Shown: piece after piece, positions 37,397 through 45,748 of the stretch
Layout: each line of letters begins with the position of its first letter
Position numbering within the stretch: position 1 is the first letter of the stretch
From: an uncultured beta proteobacterium
Lineage (GTDB): Bacteria > Pseudomonadota > Gammaproteobacteria > Burkholderiales > Burkholderiaceae_C
Reading direction: 5' to 3'
Length of the DNA: 64,000 nucleotides
Assembly: GCA_903838565.1 (NCBI GenBank)
Contig: CAILZB010000007.1
Coordinates: forward strand, 1 to 64,000
The notes under the pieces: generated by a model
What the model was told of the DNA's origin: nothing
The model's input: the letters and a program-made list of their open reading frames with translations, nothing else
Database searches by the model: none
Position numbers and translations under genes: made by a program

Positions 37397-39148
37397 ATGA
37401 CCCAGGCTGTCAGCCCCGCGGCACCCACGCCGCCTGCGCGCACCGCGACGCGTCCCGAGAAGCTGCGACTGGGCGACGTGCTGGTGCAGCAGCGGCTGAT
37501 CTCGGCCGAACAGTTGCAGCAGGCGCTGGAGCTGCAGCGCCAGACCGGCAAGAAGGTGGGGCGCCTGCTGATCGAGGCTGGCACCATCACCGACGAGTCG
37601 CTGGCCAACGCGCTGGCGCGCCAGCTGCGCATTCCATTCGTCAACCTCAAGACCTTTCCGTTTCGTGCGGACGTGGTCAAGCTCATGCCCGAATCCGTGG
37701 CGCGGCGCTTTCGCGCGATCGCGCTCGAGGACAAGGGCGACAGCCTGCTCGTGGCCATGGCCGACCCGCTGGACCTGGCCGCGTACGACGAGTTGACGCG
37801 CCTGCTCAAGCGCAACATCCAGATGGCGGCCACGGCCGAGGGCCAGTTGTCGCTGACCTTTGACCGCCTGTATCGGCGCACCGACGAGATCAGCGGCCTG
37901 GCCAAGGCGCTGGAAAAGGACCTGGGCGAAACCGTCGATTTCGGCGAACTCACGGCCAACGCCGGCGCCGAAGGCGCACCCGTGGTGCGCCTGCTGCAAT
38001 CGGTGTTCGAAGACGCGATCCAGGTGGGCGCGTCCGACGTGCACATCGAGCCGCAGGAAGCCGGGCTGCAGATCCGCGTGCGCGTGGACGGCGTGCTGCA
38101 GACACAGACCCAGGCCGACAAGCGCATCGGCGCCCCCTTGGCGCAGCGCCTCAAGCTCATGGCCGGGCTGGACATCTCGGAAAAGCGCCTGCCGCAGGAC
38201 GGGCGCTTCAGCGTGCGCGTGAAGGACCAAACCATCGATGTGCGCCTGTCCACGCTGCCCACCAACTACGGCGAGTCGGCCGTGATGCGTTTGCTCAGCC
38301 AGGGCAAGGGCATGCGCCGCCTGGACAGCATTGGCATGCCCGACGCCATGCTCAAGCGCTTTCGAGAGGTGCTGGGTCGCGTCTCGGGGCTGGTGCTGGT
38401 GACGGGGCCCACGGGCTCGGGCAAGACCACCACGCTGTACGCTGCGCTGGCCGAAATCAACGCCACCGAGCTCAAGGTCATCACCGTGGAAGACCCGGTG
38501 GAATACCGCCTGCCCGGGCTGACACAGGTGCAGGTCAACGACAAGATCGACCTCACCTTTGCCAAGGTCCTGCGCTCCACGCTGCGCCAGGACCCGGACG
38601 TGATCCTGGTGGGTGAAATGCGCGACACCGAGACCGCAGAAATCGGCTTGCGCGCCGCCATCACCGGGCACCTGGTGCTCTCCACTCTGCACACACGCGA
38701 CGCCATCAGCACGCCGTTTCGGCTGCTGGACATGGGCATTCCGGCGTTCATGGTGGCAACCTCGCTGCAGGCGGTGATCGCGCAGCGGCTGGTGCGGCTG
38801 AACTGCGTCGATTGCGCCGAGCCGCGCGAGCCCACGCCGCAGGAGCAAAGCTGGCTCACCGGCATGAACGACAGCGGCGAGCCGGTAAGGCCGAAGCGTG
38901 GGCGTGGTTGCTCCACCTGCAATGGCACCGGTTATTCGGGTCGGCAGGGCGTCTATGAATTGTTCGAAATGGACTCGGAACTCACGCAAGCCGCGACGCG
39001 CTCTGACCCTGCGGCCTTCCTGAAAGCGGCGCGCGAGCGCATGCGCGGCCAGACCATGGCGCACCATGTGCTGCAGATGGTGCGCGACGGGCGCACCTCG
39101 CTGGCCGAGGCGATGCGCATCGGCTTTGACGCCGAAGATCAGGACTGA
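37397..39148 (+). CDS. mshE: MSHA pilus extension ATPase MshE
   Basis: 583-aa GspE/PilB-family ATPase that powers pilus assembly. The N-terminal MshEN domain holds two 24-residue motifs at R24-Q47 and K53-Q76, separated by five residues, the arrangement that binds c-di-GMP in Vibrio MshE. Walker A GPTGSGKTT begins at 337, the Asp box and Walker B (VGEMRDTETAEIGLRAAITG) follow, and the His box is in HLVLSTLHTRDA. The C-terminal zinc cysteines (NCVDC, CSTC) are present. The start is ATG 37397, with AAGGA seven bases before it. First gene of the msh operon. Confidence 0.94.
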   Translation: MTQAVSPAAPTPPARTATRPEKLRLGDVLVQQRLISAEQLQQALELQRQTGKKVGRLLIEAGTITDESLANALARQLRIPFVNLKTFPFRADVVKLMPESVARRFRAIALEDKGDSLLVAMADPLDLAAYDELTRLLKRNIQMAATAEGQLSLTFDRLYRRTDEISGLAKALEKDLGETVDFGELTANAGAEGAPVVRLLQSVFEDAIQVGASDVHIEPQEAGLQIRVRVDGVLQTQTQADKRIGAPLAQRLKLMAGLDISEKRLPQDGRFSVRVKDQTIDVRLSTLPTNYGESAVMRLLSQGKGMRRLDSIGMPDAMLKRFREVLGRVSGLVLVTGPTGSGKTTTLYAALAEINATELKVITVEDPVEYRLPGLTQVQVNDKIDLTFAKVLRSTLRQDPDVILVGEMRDTETAEIGLRAAITGHLVLSTLHTRDAISTPFRLLDMGIPAFMVATSLQAVIAQRLVRLNCVDCAEPREPTPQEQSWLTGMNDSGEPVRPKRGRGCSTCNGTGYSGRQGVYELFEMDSELTQAATRSDPAAFLKAARERMRGQTMAHHVLQMVRDGRTSLAEAMRIGFDAEDQD

Positions 39149-39153
39149 TCGGC

Positions 39154-40386
39154 ATGACGGTCTACGCCTGGCGCGGCCGCAACGCCCGCGGTGAATCGGT
39201 TCAGGGGCAGATCGACGCCCCGAGCGAGGGCGCCGTGGCCGATCAGCTGATGGCCATCAGCGTGGCGCCGGTGCACATTGCCCCCGTCGTCACGGCCACC
39301 GACAGCGGCGCCGACAACTGGCTGGCGCGCATGAACCGCAAGCCCCTCGTGGCCGAAGACATCCTGACCTTTTCACGCCAGATGTACACGCTGAACAAGG
39401 CCGGCGTTCCCATCCTGCGCGCCTTTGCCGGCCTTCAGGCCTCGGCCAGCAAACCCGCGATGGCGGACATGCTCAAGGACATCCGCTCCAGCCTGGATCA
39501 GGGGCGCGAACTCTCGGCCGGCATGGCGCGCCACACGGATGCCTTTGGCGCCTTCTACATCTCCATGGTCAAGGTGGGCGAGATGACGGGCCGCCTGACC
39601 GAGGTGTTCCTGCGCCTGGCCGAGCACATCGAATTCGAGCGCGACGTGCGCGAACGCATCAAACAGGCGATGCGCTACCCCATGTTCGTGCTGATCGCCA
39701 TGGCGATCGCGATCGTGATCCTGAACATCTTCGTGATCCCGGTGTTCGCCAAGGTGTTTGAAGGCTTCCATACGGAACTGCCCATCATCACGCGCGGGCT
39801 CCTCGGCTTCTCGGCCTGGATGCTGGCCTGGTGGCCGCTGCTGATCGCGGGCCTGATCGGCGCCGTGGTGTTGGTCCGCGGCTATCTGAAGACGCCCGAA
39901 GGCCGCTACCGCTGGGATGCGCGCAAGCTCAAGCTGCCGATCGTCGGCGACATCGTGCTCAAGGCCACGCTGGCACGCTTTGCCCGCAGCTTTGCGCTGT
40001 CCAGCCAGAGCGGCGTGCCGCTGGTGCAGGCGCTGACGGTGGTCTCGCAGACCGTGGACAACGCCTTCATCGGCAGCCGCATCGAGCAGATGCGCGACGG
40101 CATCGAGCGCGGCGACAGCATCTCGCGCTGCGCCGCCGCCACGGGCGTGTTCACGCCGGTGGTGCTGCAGATGATCAACGTGGGCGAGGAAACCGGCGAA
40201 CTGGACAACCTGCTGTTCGAGATCGCCGACATGTACGAGCGCGAAACCGACTACGCCATCAAGGGCTTGTCGGCAGCGATCGAGCCCATCCTGCTGGCGG
40301 TCATCGGCGCCCTCGTGCTGCTGCTGGCGCTGGGCGTGTTCATGCCGCTGTGGAGCATGGGCCAGGCGGCGATGGGCAAGGGCTGA
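39154..40386 (+). CDS. mshG: MSHA inner-membrane platform protein MshG
   Basis: 410-aa GspF/PilC-family protein with two T2SSF domains, each with paired helices. The first (DILTFSRQMYTLNKAGVPIL) and the second (LARFARSFALSSQSGVPLVQ) repeats are clear, with membrane segments near residues 170-195, 220-245 and 375-400. The last stretch (LLALGVFMPLWSMGQAA) matches MshG ends. It anchors the assembly ATPase at the inner membrane. It lies 5 bases after mshE. Confidence 0.94.
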   Translation: MTVYAWRGRNARGESVQGQIDAPSEGAVADQLMAISVAPVHIAPVVTATDSGADNWLARMNRKPLVAEDILTFSRQMYTLNKAGVPILRAFAGLQASASKPAMADMLKDIRSSLDQGRELSAGMARHTDAFGAFYISMVKVGEMTGRLTEVFLRLAEHIEFERDVRERIKQAMRYPMFVLIAMAIAIVILNIFVIPVFAKVFEGFHTELPIITRGLLGFSAWMLAWWPLLIAGLIGAVVLVRGYLKTPEGRYRWDARKLKLPIVGDIVLKATLARFARSFALSSQSGVPLVQALTVVSQTVDNAFIGSRIEQMRDGIERGDSISRCAAATGVFTPVVLQMINVGEETGELDNLLFEIADMYERETDYAIKGLSAAIEPILLAVIGALVLLLALGVFMPLWSMGQAAMGKG

Positions 40387-40394
40387 GGCCAGAA

Positions 40395-40901
40395 GTGACG
40401 ATCGACCGCAGCGCGCCGCTTCCCGCCTTGGCCGGCAGTCGCCGCATGCTGGAGTGGTCACTGGTGGCCGCAGTGATCGTGGTGTTGGGCACCGTTTTTT
40501 TTCGGCAGGTGCAGGAGCTACAGGCTCAGGCCGAGTTCTCTGCTGTCCAATCAACCCTTGGAGCGTTGCGCACGACCTTGGTGATTACTCATCTACAACG
40601 TAGCATCCCGGGAGGGACGGGCGCATTGGCCGCATCGTCGGTGAATCCCTTTGACCTGCTGCAGCGGCCCCCGGCAAATTACCTGGGCGAAATGAACTCC
40701 ACGCAGGCACGGGAAGCCGCGCCGGGCAATTGGGTGTTCGATCCAGAATGCGTTTGCGTGGGTTATCTGCCGCTTCATCTTCGGTGGATTGAAAGCCAAA
40801 ATGGCGAGCTGTTAGCATGGTTTCGCGTCACCAGAGAACCCGGATCGATGCTAATTGCGGCTCAGCAACGCTATGTTTGGCAGGGTAAGGTGCTCGAATA
40901 G
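40395..40901 (+). CDS. mshF: MshF-like pilus biogenesis protein
   Basis: 168-aa bitopic protein with one N-terminal membrane helix (MLEWSLVAAVIVVLGTVFF), followed by a periplasmic domain with FSAVQSTLGALRTTLVITHL and a NPFDLLQRPPANYLGEM block typical of the proteins that follow mshG in proteobacterial MSHA loci. There is no prepilin cleavage site. The start is GTG 40395 with GAGG upstream, 8 bases after mshG. The name rests mainly on position and the NPFDLLQRPPANY motif. Confidence 0.75.
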   Translation: MTIDRSAPLPALAGSRRMLEWSLVAAVIVVLGTVFFRQVQELQAQAEFSAVQSTLGALRTTLVITHLQRSIPGGTGALAASSVNPFDLLQRPPANYLGEMNSTQAREAAPGNWVFDPECVCVGYLPLHLRWIESQNGELLAWFRVTREPGSMLIAAQQRYVWQGKVLE

Positions 40902-40941
40902 ACCCCCTCAGGCCAACCGGAACACAAATATTTACTCAAAA

Positions 40942-40971
40942 TTGAGACAGGTCGCGCACTTAGCCTACAAA
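40942..40971 (+). promoter_or_regulatory. candidate sigma-70 promoter of the major pilin gene
   Basis: TTGAGA at 40942-40947 and TACAAA at 40966-40971 are 18 bases apart in the AT-rich 185-base gap between mshF and the pilin gene. The long leader and the terminator behind the pilin gene fit a separate strong transcript for the pilin. Prediction from two partial hexamer matches. Confidence 0.35.
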
Positions 40972-41086
40972 CTTCATGGAAAAGTGCGTAGGGGATCGAC
41001 TAGAATTTGGCTGTCAAGCGCAGGATGCAGGGCGTGACGGTCGGATCATGTTAAGGGTCTGAAATACTACTTTAAAGGTGGATAAG

Positions 41087-41458
41087 ATGAAACAAACGCA
41101 ACGCGGTTTTACTTTGATTGAACTGGTGATGGTGATCGTGATCATCGGCATCTTGGCGGCTGTGGCCATCCCAAAATTTGTCGATCTGAAGTCTGACGCC
41201 AGCCTGGCAGCCACCCAAGGAGTGGCGGGTGCGCTGGGTAGCGCGGCGGCGATCAATTACGCGACCCGTTCGGCTAATGCGACCAAGGGCAATCCGGTCG
41301 CTAACTGCACCGACGTTGGTACTGCTCTGCAGGGAGGTCTTCCAACGGGCTATACCATCACCACGGCAGCGGTTGGTACGTCTGCAGGTACCGCCTCATG
41401 CACGCTGACGGGGCCGAATTCTTCGACTGCGACTTTCACTGCGCTGGGCATCGCCTGA
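41087..41458 (+). CDS. mshA: MSHA major pilin-like type IV prepilin (MshA/MshB)
   Basis: 123-aa type IV prepilin. A 7-residue leader MKQTQRG precedes the mature [20 protein letters not shown], with Glu at mature position 5 and the usual [10 protein letters not shown] continuation. Two cysteines (VANCTDV, TASCTLT) can close the C-terminal disulfide loop. The mature protein is about 116 residues, short for MshA (about 170), and rich in Ser, Thr and Ala, which are possible glycosylation sites. The start is ATG 41087 with AAGGTGG; an in-frame GTG at 41078 is less likely. An intrinsic terminator follows at once. It is the only pilin in the MshA/MshB position. Confidence 0.9.
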   Translation: MKQTQRGFTLIELVMVIVIIGILAAVAIPKFVDLKSDASLAATQGVAGALGSAAAINYATRSANATKGNPVANCTDVGTALQGGLPTGYTITTAAVGTSAGTASCTLTGPNSSTATFTALGIA

Positions 41459-41504
41459 AAAATTCTCGCATTTGAATCGATTGATTCTTTTTTCAAGGTC
41501 TATG

Positions 41505-41542
41505 TTACGGGTTGCTGAATCTTCAGCAACCCGTAATTTTTT
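41505..41542 (+). terminator. strong Rho-independent terminator after the major pilin gene
   Basis: TTACGGGTTGCTGA (41505-41518), loop ATCT and TCAGCAACCCGTAA (41523-41536) form a perfect 14-bp stem followed by six T. It lies 47 bases after the pilin stop and 3 bases before the next reading frame. It should end most pilin transcripts, leaving only read-through for downstream genes. Confidence 0.93.
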
Positions 41543-41545
41543 GGA

Positions 41546-41833
41546 ATGATTGTGAGTCGATACACCGATGCCACAGACAAGCTTGAATCGGCTTTTGTCG
41601 GAGTGCTTCCTTCCGGAAAGAGGAGAAAGCCGCCCACTCAGGCTGAATGGACGACAGCGCTGGAAAGATTCAATGCCGAAGCTAGGCTCATTCGCAATCA
41701 GTTTCACCTGGGCATGATAGGACGGGCGGTGGTTGCGTACCGGCTGCAACAGCGTCTGATGGCCAGCGGCTACCCGGCCGATGTGGTGCGACAGCTACTT
41801 TTTTCGATGGTTCTCAGTGCCTTTGTGGGCTGA
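41546..41833 (+). CDS. hypothetical protein in the msh operon
   Basis: 95-aa basic protein that I do not recognise. It lacks a signal peptide or membrane helix. It is predicted mostly helical, with a basic patch (PSGKRRKPPTQAEW), then LERFNAEARLIRNQFHLG and a hydrophobic C-terminus (DVVRQLLFSMVLSAFVG). The ATG at 41546 directly touches the terminator's T run with no spaced ribosome binding site; GTG 41552, with GGA six bases upstream, is an alternative start. It lies between the pilin and the methyltransferase genes and could be a small regulator or chaperone. No function assigned. Confidence 0.6.
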   Translation: MIVSRYTDATDKLESAFVGVLPSGKRRKPPTQAEWTTALERFNAEARLIRNQFHLGMIGRAVVAYRLQQRLMASGYPADVVRQLLFSMVLSAFVG

Positions 41834-41853
41834 CTAGGCGAATACGGGCCGCT

Positions 41854-42564
41854 ATGCTGGATCGTGTGATCGGATATTGGCTGCAACGGCTCAAGGTCCG
41901 ACACGGCTTGAACTCCGCGACCGCCATCGCCGATTCGATGTGGGATGAGCGGCAGGGCGAACGAGTCTTCCTTCATGTGGGCTGCGGCCATTCCCGCAAG
42001 GAACACACGGTGTCGGGCTTCATGGGAGACGACTGGCGTGAAATCCGGCTTGACGCTGACGCGAGCGTACAACCCGATATTGTTGGCACGATGACGAACA
42101 TGTCGGCCGTACCCGATGGCCGAGCCGATGCGATTTATTCCTCGCACGGCCTTGAGCATCTTTATTGGCACGATGTGCCGCACGCGCTGGCCGAGTTTCA
42201 CCGCACACTCACGGACGATGGCTTTGCCATCGTCACCTGTCCGGACTTGCAAGCGGCAGCGAAGATGATTGCCGAAGACCGTCTGTTCGATACCGCCTAC
42301 GAATCTCCAGCCGGACCGATCACGCCGTTCGACATTCTTTACAGCTACCGACCCTTCGTTCAGGCCAATCCGGAATGGATGTCACACCACTGTGGCTTTA
42401 CCCTGAGCACGCTGACGAAACTCTTGAAGGATGCCGGTTTTGCTTCCGTTTATGGCCTGCGGCGTGAATGGGGTTTCGATCTTTGGCTGCTTGCGCATAA
42501 ATCGGAGCTTGACGATGACGTGCTGATGCGATTGGCTGCCGAATTTCTTCCTGCGCCGGGATAG
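41854..42564 (+). CDS. SAM-dependent class I methyltransferase
   Basis: 236-aa Rossmann-fold methyltransferase. Motif I is LHVGCGHS at residues 40-47, the acidic loop after strand 2 is RLDADASVQPDIVG, the post-motif reads YSSHGLEHLYWHDVPHAL, and strand 5 is FAIVTCPDL. The pattern fits predicted methyltransferases found beside glycosyltransferases in surface-polysaccharide and glycan loci. It starts 20 bases after the hypothetical gene and ends 4 bases before the GT41 gene, so the two are very likely co-translated. The acceptor (glycan, lipid or protein) cannot be read from the sequence. Confidence 0.85.
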   Translation: MLDRVIGYWLQRLKVRHGLNSATAIADSMWDERQGERVFLHVGCGHSRKEHTVSGFMGDDWREIRLDADASVQPDIVGTMTNMSAVPDGRADAIYSSHGLEHLYWHDVPHALAEFHRTLTDDGFAIVTCPDLQAAAKMIAEDRLFDTAYESPAGPITPFDILYSYRPFVQANPEWMSHHCGFTLSTLTKLLKDAGFASVYGLRREWGFDLWLLAHKSELDDDVLMRLAAEFLPAPG

Positions 42565-42568
42565 GCCG

Positions 42569-44776
42569 ATGCCGGATTTTGTTTGGCGCTGGTGCATCGC
42601 CTGGCTTGAGCGCAGGGGGCTCAAGTCTGTGGCCTCGGTGATGGAATTGCGTGCAGCAAAAGGGGGTAGCATCAACGCCATGCAGGCCGTGGCCCGGCGC
42701 GCGCTCAATGCGGGCGACCATGTGGCGGCGTTGGCGGCAATCGAACAAGCCGTCTCGCTGGCAGCTACCGACCCCGCACTTTGGTGCTTGCGGGGGGTGT
42801 CGCACAGGATGGCCGGAGCATTTGACGATGCACTGGCCGACTATCAACACGCACTTCACCTCAACGCTCGTTATGTGCCGGCCTTGTGCAACTTGGGTGA
42901 ATGGCACTTGGCGCGCGGGTCGGCAGAACCGGCACTGGCCTCGCTGAACGACGCCTTGCTGATCGACCCCGATTACTACGAAGCGCGGGTCAATCGGGTC
43001 GCTGCTCTGATCGAACTGGGTCGCTTTGATGAGGCCCGTGCCCACGCCGAAAGATTGATCAGCGACGAGCCGCTGCGGCCAGAACCCTACGGCAATCTGG
43101 GCAATATTCTGGTGCAGACCGGCAACGCCAAGGATGCGGTCAAACAATATAAATGTGCGTTGGAAAGGCGGACCGATTACCCTGAGGCACATTTCAATTT
43201 GGCCATTTTGCTGGGTACGCCCGGGGACCAAAAACTAGCCATAACATATCTTCAAAGTCAAATCGCTGAGAAAGGTGAATCCACGAGCCGGATGACCCTG
43301 CTGGCGACTGCGCGCTTGGCCACAGGAGAACTGACTTCTGCGAAGTTGCTGAGCCAGCGTGTGTTGGCGACCCATCCAGAGAATATTGCTGCACTAGTAA
43401 CCTTGGCGTCTTGCCTCAGTGCTGCCGGCGACTCGGCGGCGGCACGTCCCATTTTCGAGCGGGTTGTGGAACTCGATCCCAAACAGTCAGCGATCGCGTC
43501 CACGACAATTTTTGAGCTCAATTACCAAGGACAGGTGGCGCGTGAGGAACTGTTTCAGCGGCATATCGCATGGGCCAGCCGCTATGAAACTCGGCTGCTG
43601 GCTCGACCCGCCTTTGACGATCGGGATCGCGACCCTGGGCGCAAACTGAAGATTGGCTATGTCTCGGGCGATTTCTTCGGTCACCCCGTCGGGTTTCTGC
43701 TGCGCGACATCTTGCGCGCTCATGACCGGGTCGGTTTCGAGATCCATTGCTTCTCGACGATGCTGCGTTCGGACGAGGTCACGGCCGAGATTCGGGAGGC
43801 GGCCGATGCCTGGGAAGATGTCTTTCTTCAGGGTGATGAGGAAGTCGCAACCCTGATACAAAATGCCGAAATTGACATTCTGGTCGACCTTTCCGGGCAT
43901 ACGGCCTATAACCGCCTGCTGGCTTTTGCCCTGCGACCGGCGCCCATCCAAGCCACCTGGCTGGGCTATTTCCATTCGAGCGGAATGTCCTCCATCGACT
44001 ACTTCATCACCGACCCAAGCACCACGCCCGTGGGTGGCGGTCAGTTATTTTCCGAAACACCGGTGTATGTACCGCATACGCGTTTTTGTTTTGACCCACC
44101 CGAATATTCGCCGGAGGTGGCAACACCGCCCGCGGCAGAAAATGAAATCATCACTTTTGGGTCCTTCAACCGCATGCCCAAACTGACGGACGAGGTGATC
44201 GCAGTCTGGGTCAGAATTTTGCAGGCCTTGCCAAGCAGTCGCATGCTCCTGAAGGCGGGTGCGCTAACCGACGCGATTGTGCGAGAGCAGACTTTGGCCC
44301 GATTCGAACGCCACGGCATTGGCAGCGATAGACTGGATCTGCGCGAAGGTTCGGGCCACGCCGAGATGCTGGCCGAATACGGCGATGTCGACATCGCCCT
44401 CGATACCTTTCCGTTCAACGGTGGCATGACCACGCTGGAGGCGCTGTGGATGGGCGTGCCGGTGGTCACGATCGCTGGCGATACGGTGGTGTCGCGCCAG
44501 TCGGTGTCCGCTCTGGCCAACATCGGCCTGGCCGGTGAACTGGCGTTTGAGAGCGTGGATGCCTACGTCGAAGGGGCCGTGGCTTTGGCGAGCAATCCCG
44601 TGCGCTTGGCTGAACTGCGCGCCCAGATTCGGCCCCGCATGGCCGCCAGCCCACTGCGGCAGTCTGATCAATTCGCCCGCGATCTGGAAGTGTTGTATCG
44701 ACGCATGTGGCAAGCCTGGTGCCGTGGCGAGAAACTTCCTGATGCAACTGTTTCGCCAGGCGGCAGCGGCGATTGA
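42569..44776 (+). CDS. TPR-containing GT41 (OGT-type) protein glycosyltransferase
   Basis: 735-aa fusion of about eight TPR-like repeats (residues about 38-335) with a GT41 catalytic region (about 358-720). Catalytic-region blocks are KIGYVSGDFFGHPVG (367-375 include the conserved His372), DLSGHTAYNRL, LGYFHSSGMSSIDYFITD, FNRMPK with Lys538 in the position of the UDP-contacting lysine of human OGT, and LDTFPFNGGMTTLEALWMG. No signal peptide, so it should act in the cytoplasm before pilin export. GT41 enzymes move GlcNAc or hexose to Ser/Thr or Asn of proteins. Position inside the msh operon suggests a pilin or MshQ target (inference). GGGATAGG precedes ATG 42569. Confidence 0.9.
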   Translation: MPDFVWRWCIAWLERRGLKSVASVMELRAAKGGSINAMQAVARRALNAGDHVAALAAIEQAVSLAATDPALWCLRGVSHRMAGAFDDALADYQHALHLNARYVPALCNLGEWHLARGSAEPALASLNDALLIDPDYYEARVNRVAALIELGRFDEARAHAERLISDEPLRPEPYGNLGNILVQTGNAKDAVKQYKCALERRTDYPEAHFNLAILLGTPGDQKLAITYLQSQIAEKGESTSRMTLLATARLATGELTSAKLLSQRVLATHPENIAALVTLASCLSAAGDSAAARPIFERVVELDPKQSAIASTTIFELNYQGQVAREELFQRHIAWASRYETRLLARPAFDDRDRDPGRKLKIGYVSGDFFGHPVGFLLRDILRAHDRVGFEIHCFSTMLRSDEVTAEIREAADAWEDVFLQGDEEVATLIQNAEIDILVDLSGHTAYNRLLAFALRPAPIQATWLGYFHSSGMSSIDYFITDPSTTPVGGGQLFSETPVYVPHTRFCFDPPEYSPEVATPPAAENEIITFGSFNRMPKLTDEVIAVWVRILQALPSSRMLLKAGALTDAIVREQTLARFERHGIGSDRLDLREGSGHAEMLAEYGDVDIALDTFPFNGGMTTLEALWMGVPVVTIAGDTVVSRQSVSALANIGLAGELAFESVDAYVEGAVALASNPVRLAELRAQIRPRMAASPLRQSDQFARDLEVLYRRMWQAWCRGEKLPDATVSPGGSGD

Positions 44777-44826
44777 ATCGGGGCGTTGGCCCTATTTGAC
44801 GCAGGCCCATACAATGACACTCGACC

Positions 44827-45306
44827 ATGCCTCAGCCTCAAATTATTCTCCCGCGCCTGCGACAAACTCGCGTGATTCAGCACGGCTTCACGCTGATCGA
44901 GTTGATCATGGTGATGGTGCTGATCGGCGTGCTGGCGGCTTACGCTGTTCCCAAATTTGACCGAAGCGGATTTGACGCCCGGGGGTTTCACGACGAAACG
45001 CTGGCCTTGCTGCGCTATGCGCAGAAGGCGGCGGTGGCGCAGCGGCGAACGGTGTGCGTTTCGCTGAGCGCCACAGGCGTCAGCTTGAGTATTTTTGCCG
45101 CAAACCCAGCGGTCGGCGCCTGCAGTGCGGCGCCGGCTTTGACCCTGCCAAGCGCGCCCAAAGGCGGAACCGGGCTGTTGGGTTCGGTGTCGGCGTTCCA
45201 GTTCTCCCCGCTGGGCAGCACTGATCAGGGCAGCAACGTGACCATCACCATTTCCAACAGCACCGCCATCACGGTCGATGCCGTCACGGGTTATGTCCAT
45301 GAATAG
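44827..45306 (+). CDS. mshC: MSHA minor pilin MshC
   Basis: 159-aa prepilin-like protein. After a 20-residue leader ending HG it has FTLIELIMVMVLIGVLAAYA with Glu at mature position 5, then PKFDRSGFDARGFHDETLAL and RYAQKAAVAQRRTVCVSLS, the usual MshC core. The C-terminus VDAVTGYVHE fits the family. A cysteine pair may form a disulfide. The start is ATG 44827; the leader is longer than in the sister pilins. First gene after the GT41 cassette. Confidence 0.9.
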   Translation: MPQPQIILPRLRQTRVIQHGFTLIELIMVMVLIGVLAAYAVPKFDRSGFDARGFHDETLALLRYAQKAAVAQRRTVCVSLSATGVSLSIFAANPAVGACSAAPALTLPSAPKGGTGLLGSVSAFQFSPLGSTDQGSNVTITISNSTAITVDAVTGYVHE

Positions 45307-45748
45307 ATCGCGCTCCCGCGGCTTCACGCTGATCGAGCTCATCATCTTCATCGTGATCGTGGGCGTGGCGATGGCCGGCATCCTCTCGGTGTTCAATACC
45401 TCGGTCAAGTCCAGTGCCGATCCGATGGTGCGCAAGCAGACCATCGCCATCGCGGAGTCCTTGCTGGAGGAGATCCTGCAAAAGGAATACGTGAATCCGA
45501 GCGGCGGCAACACCGGCAGCACGCGCGCGCTGTTTGACGATGTCGACCAGTACGCGGGCTACAGCACGAGCGGCGGCATGGTGGATGTGTCGGGTACGGC
45601 GGTGACGGGTCTGGGTAGCTACAACATTTCTCCGGCGGTGACGGTGTCGACCGCCACGCTGGGCAGCCTGTCCGTGAAGAAGATCACCGTGTCCGTCACC
45701 GGCCCGGGTGGCACCATCAGTCTCTCGGGTTACAGGGGGAATTACTGA
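45293..45748 (+). CDS. mshD: MSHA minor pilin MshD
   Basis: 151-aa minor prepilin. The leader MSMNRSRSRG is followed by FTLIELIIFIVIVGVAMAGI. Conserved MshD features are QTIAIAESLLEEILQKEY and the FDDVDQYAGY motif. Start choice among ATG 45278, 45293 and 45299 is uncertain. All keep the cleavage site and overlap the mshC end. The stop overlaps the mshO start (TGATG). Confidence 0.9.
   Translation: MSMNRSRSRGFTLIELIIFIVIVGVAMAGILSVFNTSVKSSADPMVRKQTIAIAESLLEEILQKEYVNPSGGNTGSTRALFDDVDQYAGYSTSGGMVDVSGTAVTGLGSYNISPAVTVSTATLGSLSVKKITVSVTGPGGTISLSGYRGNY

Noticed and set aside
41854..44776. Horizontal-transfer island with flanking repeats
   Set aside because: The cassette may be acquired, but I find no flanking direct repeats, transposase or integrase, and gene spacing is operon-like.
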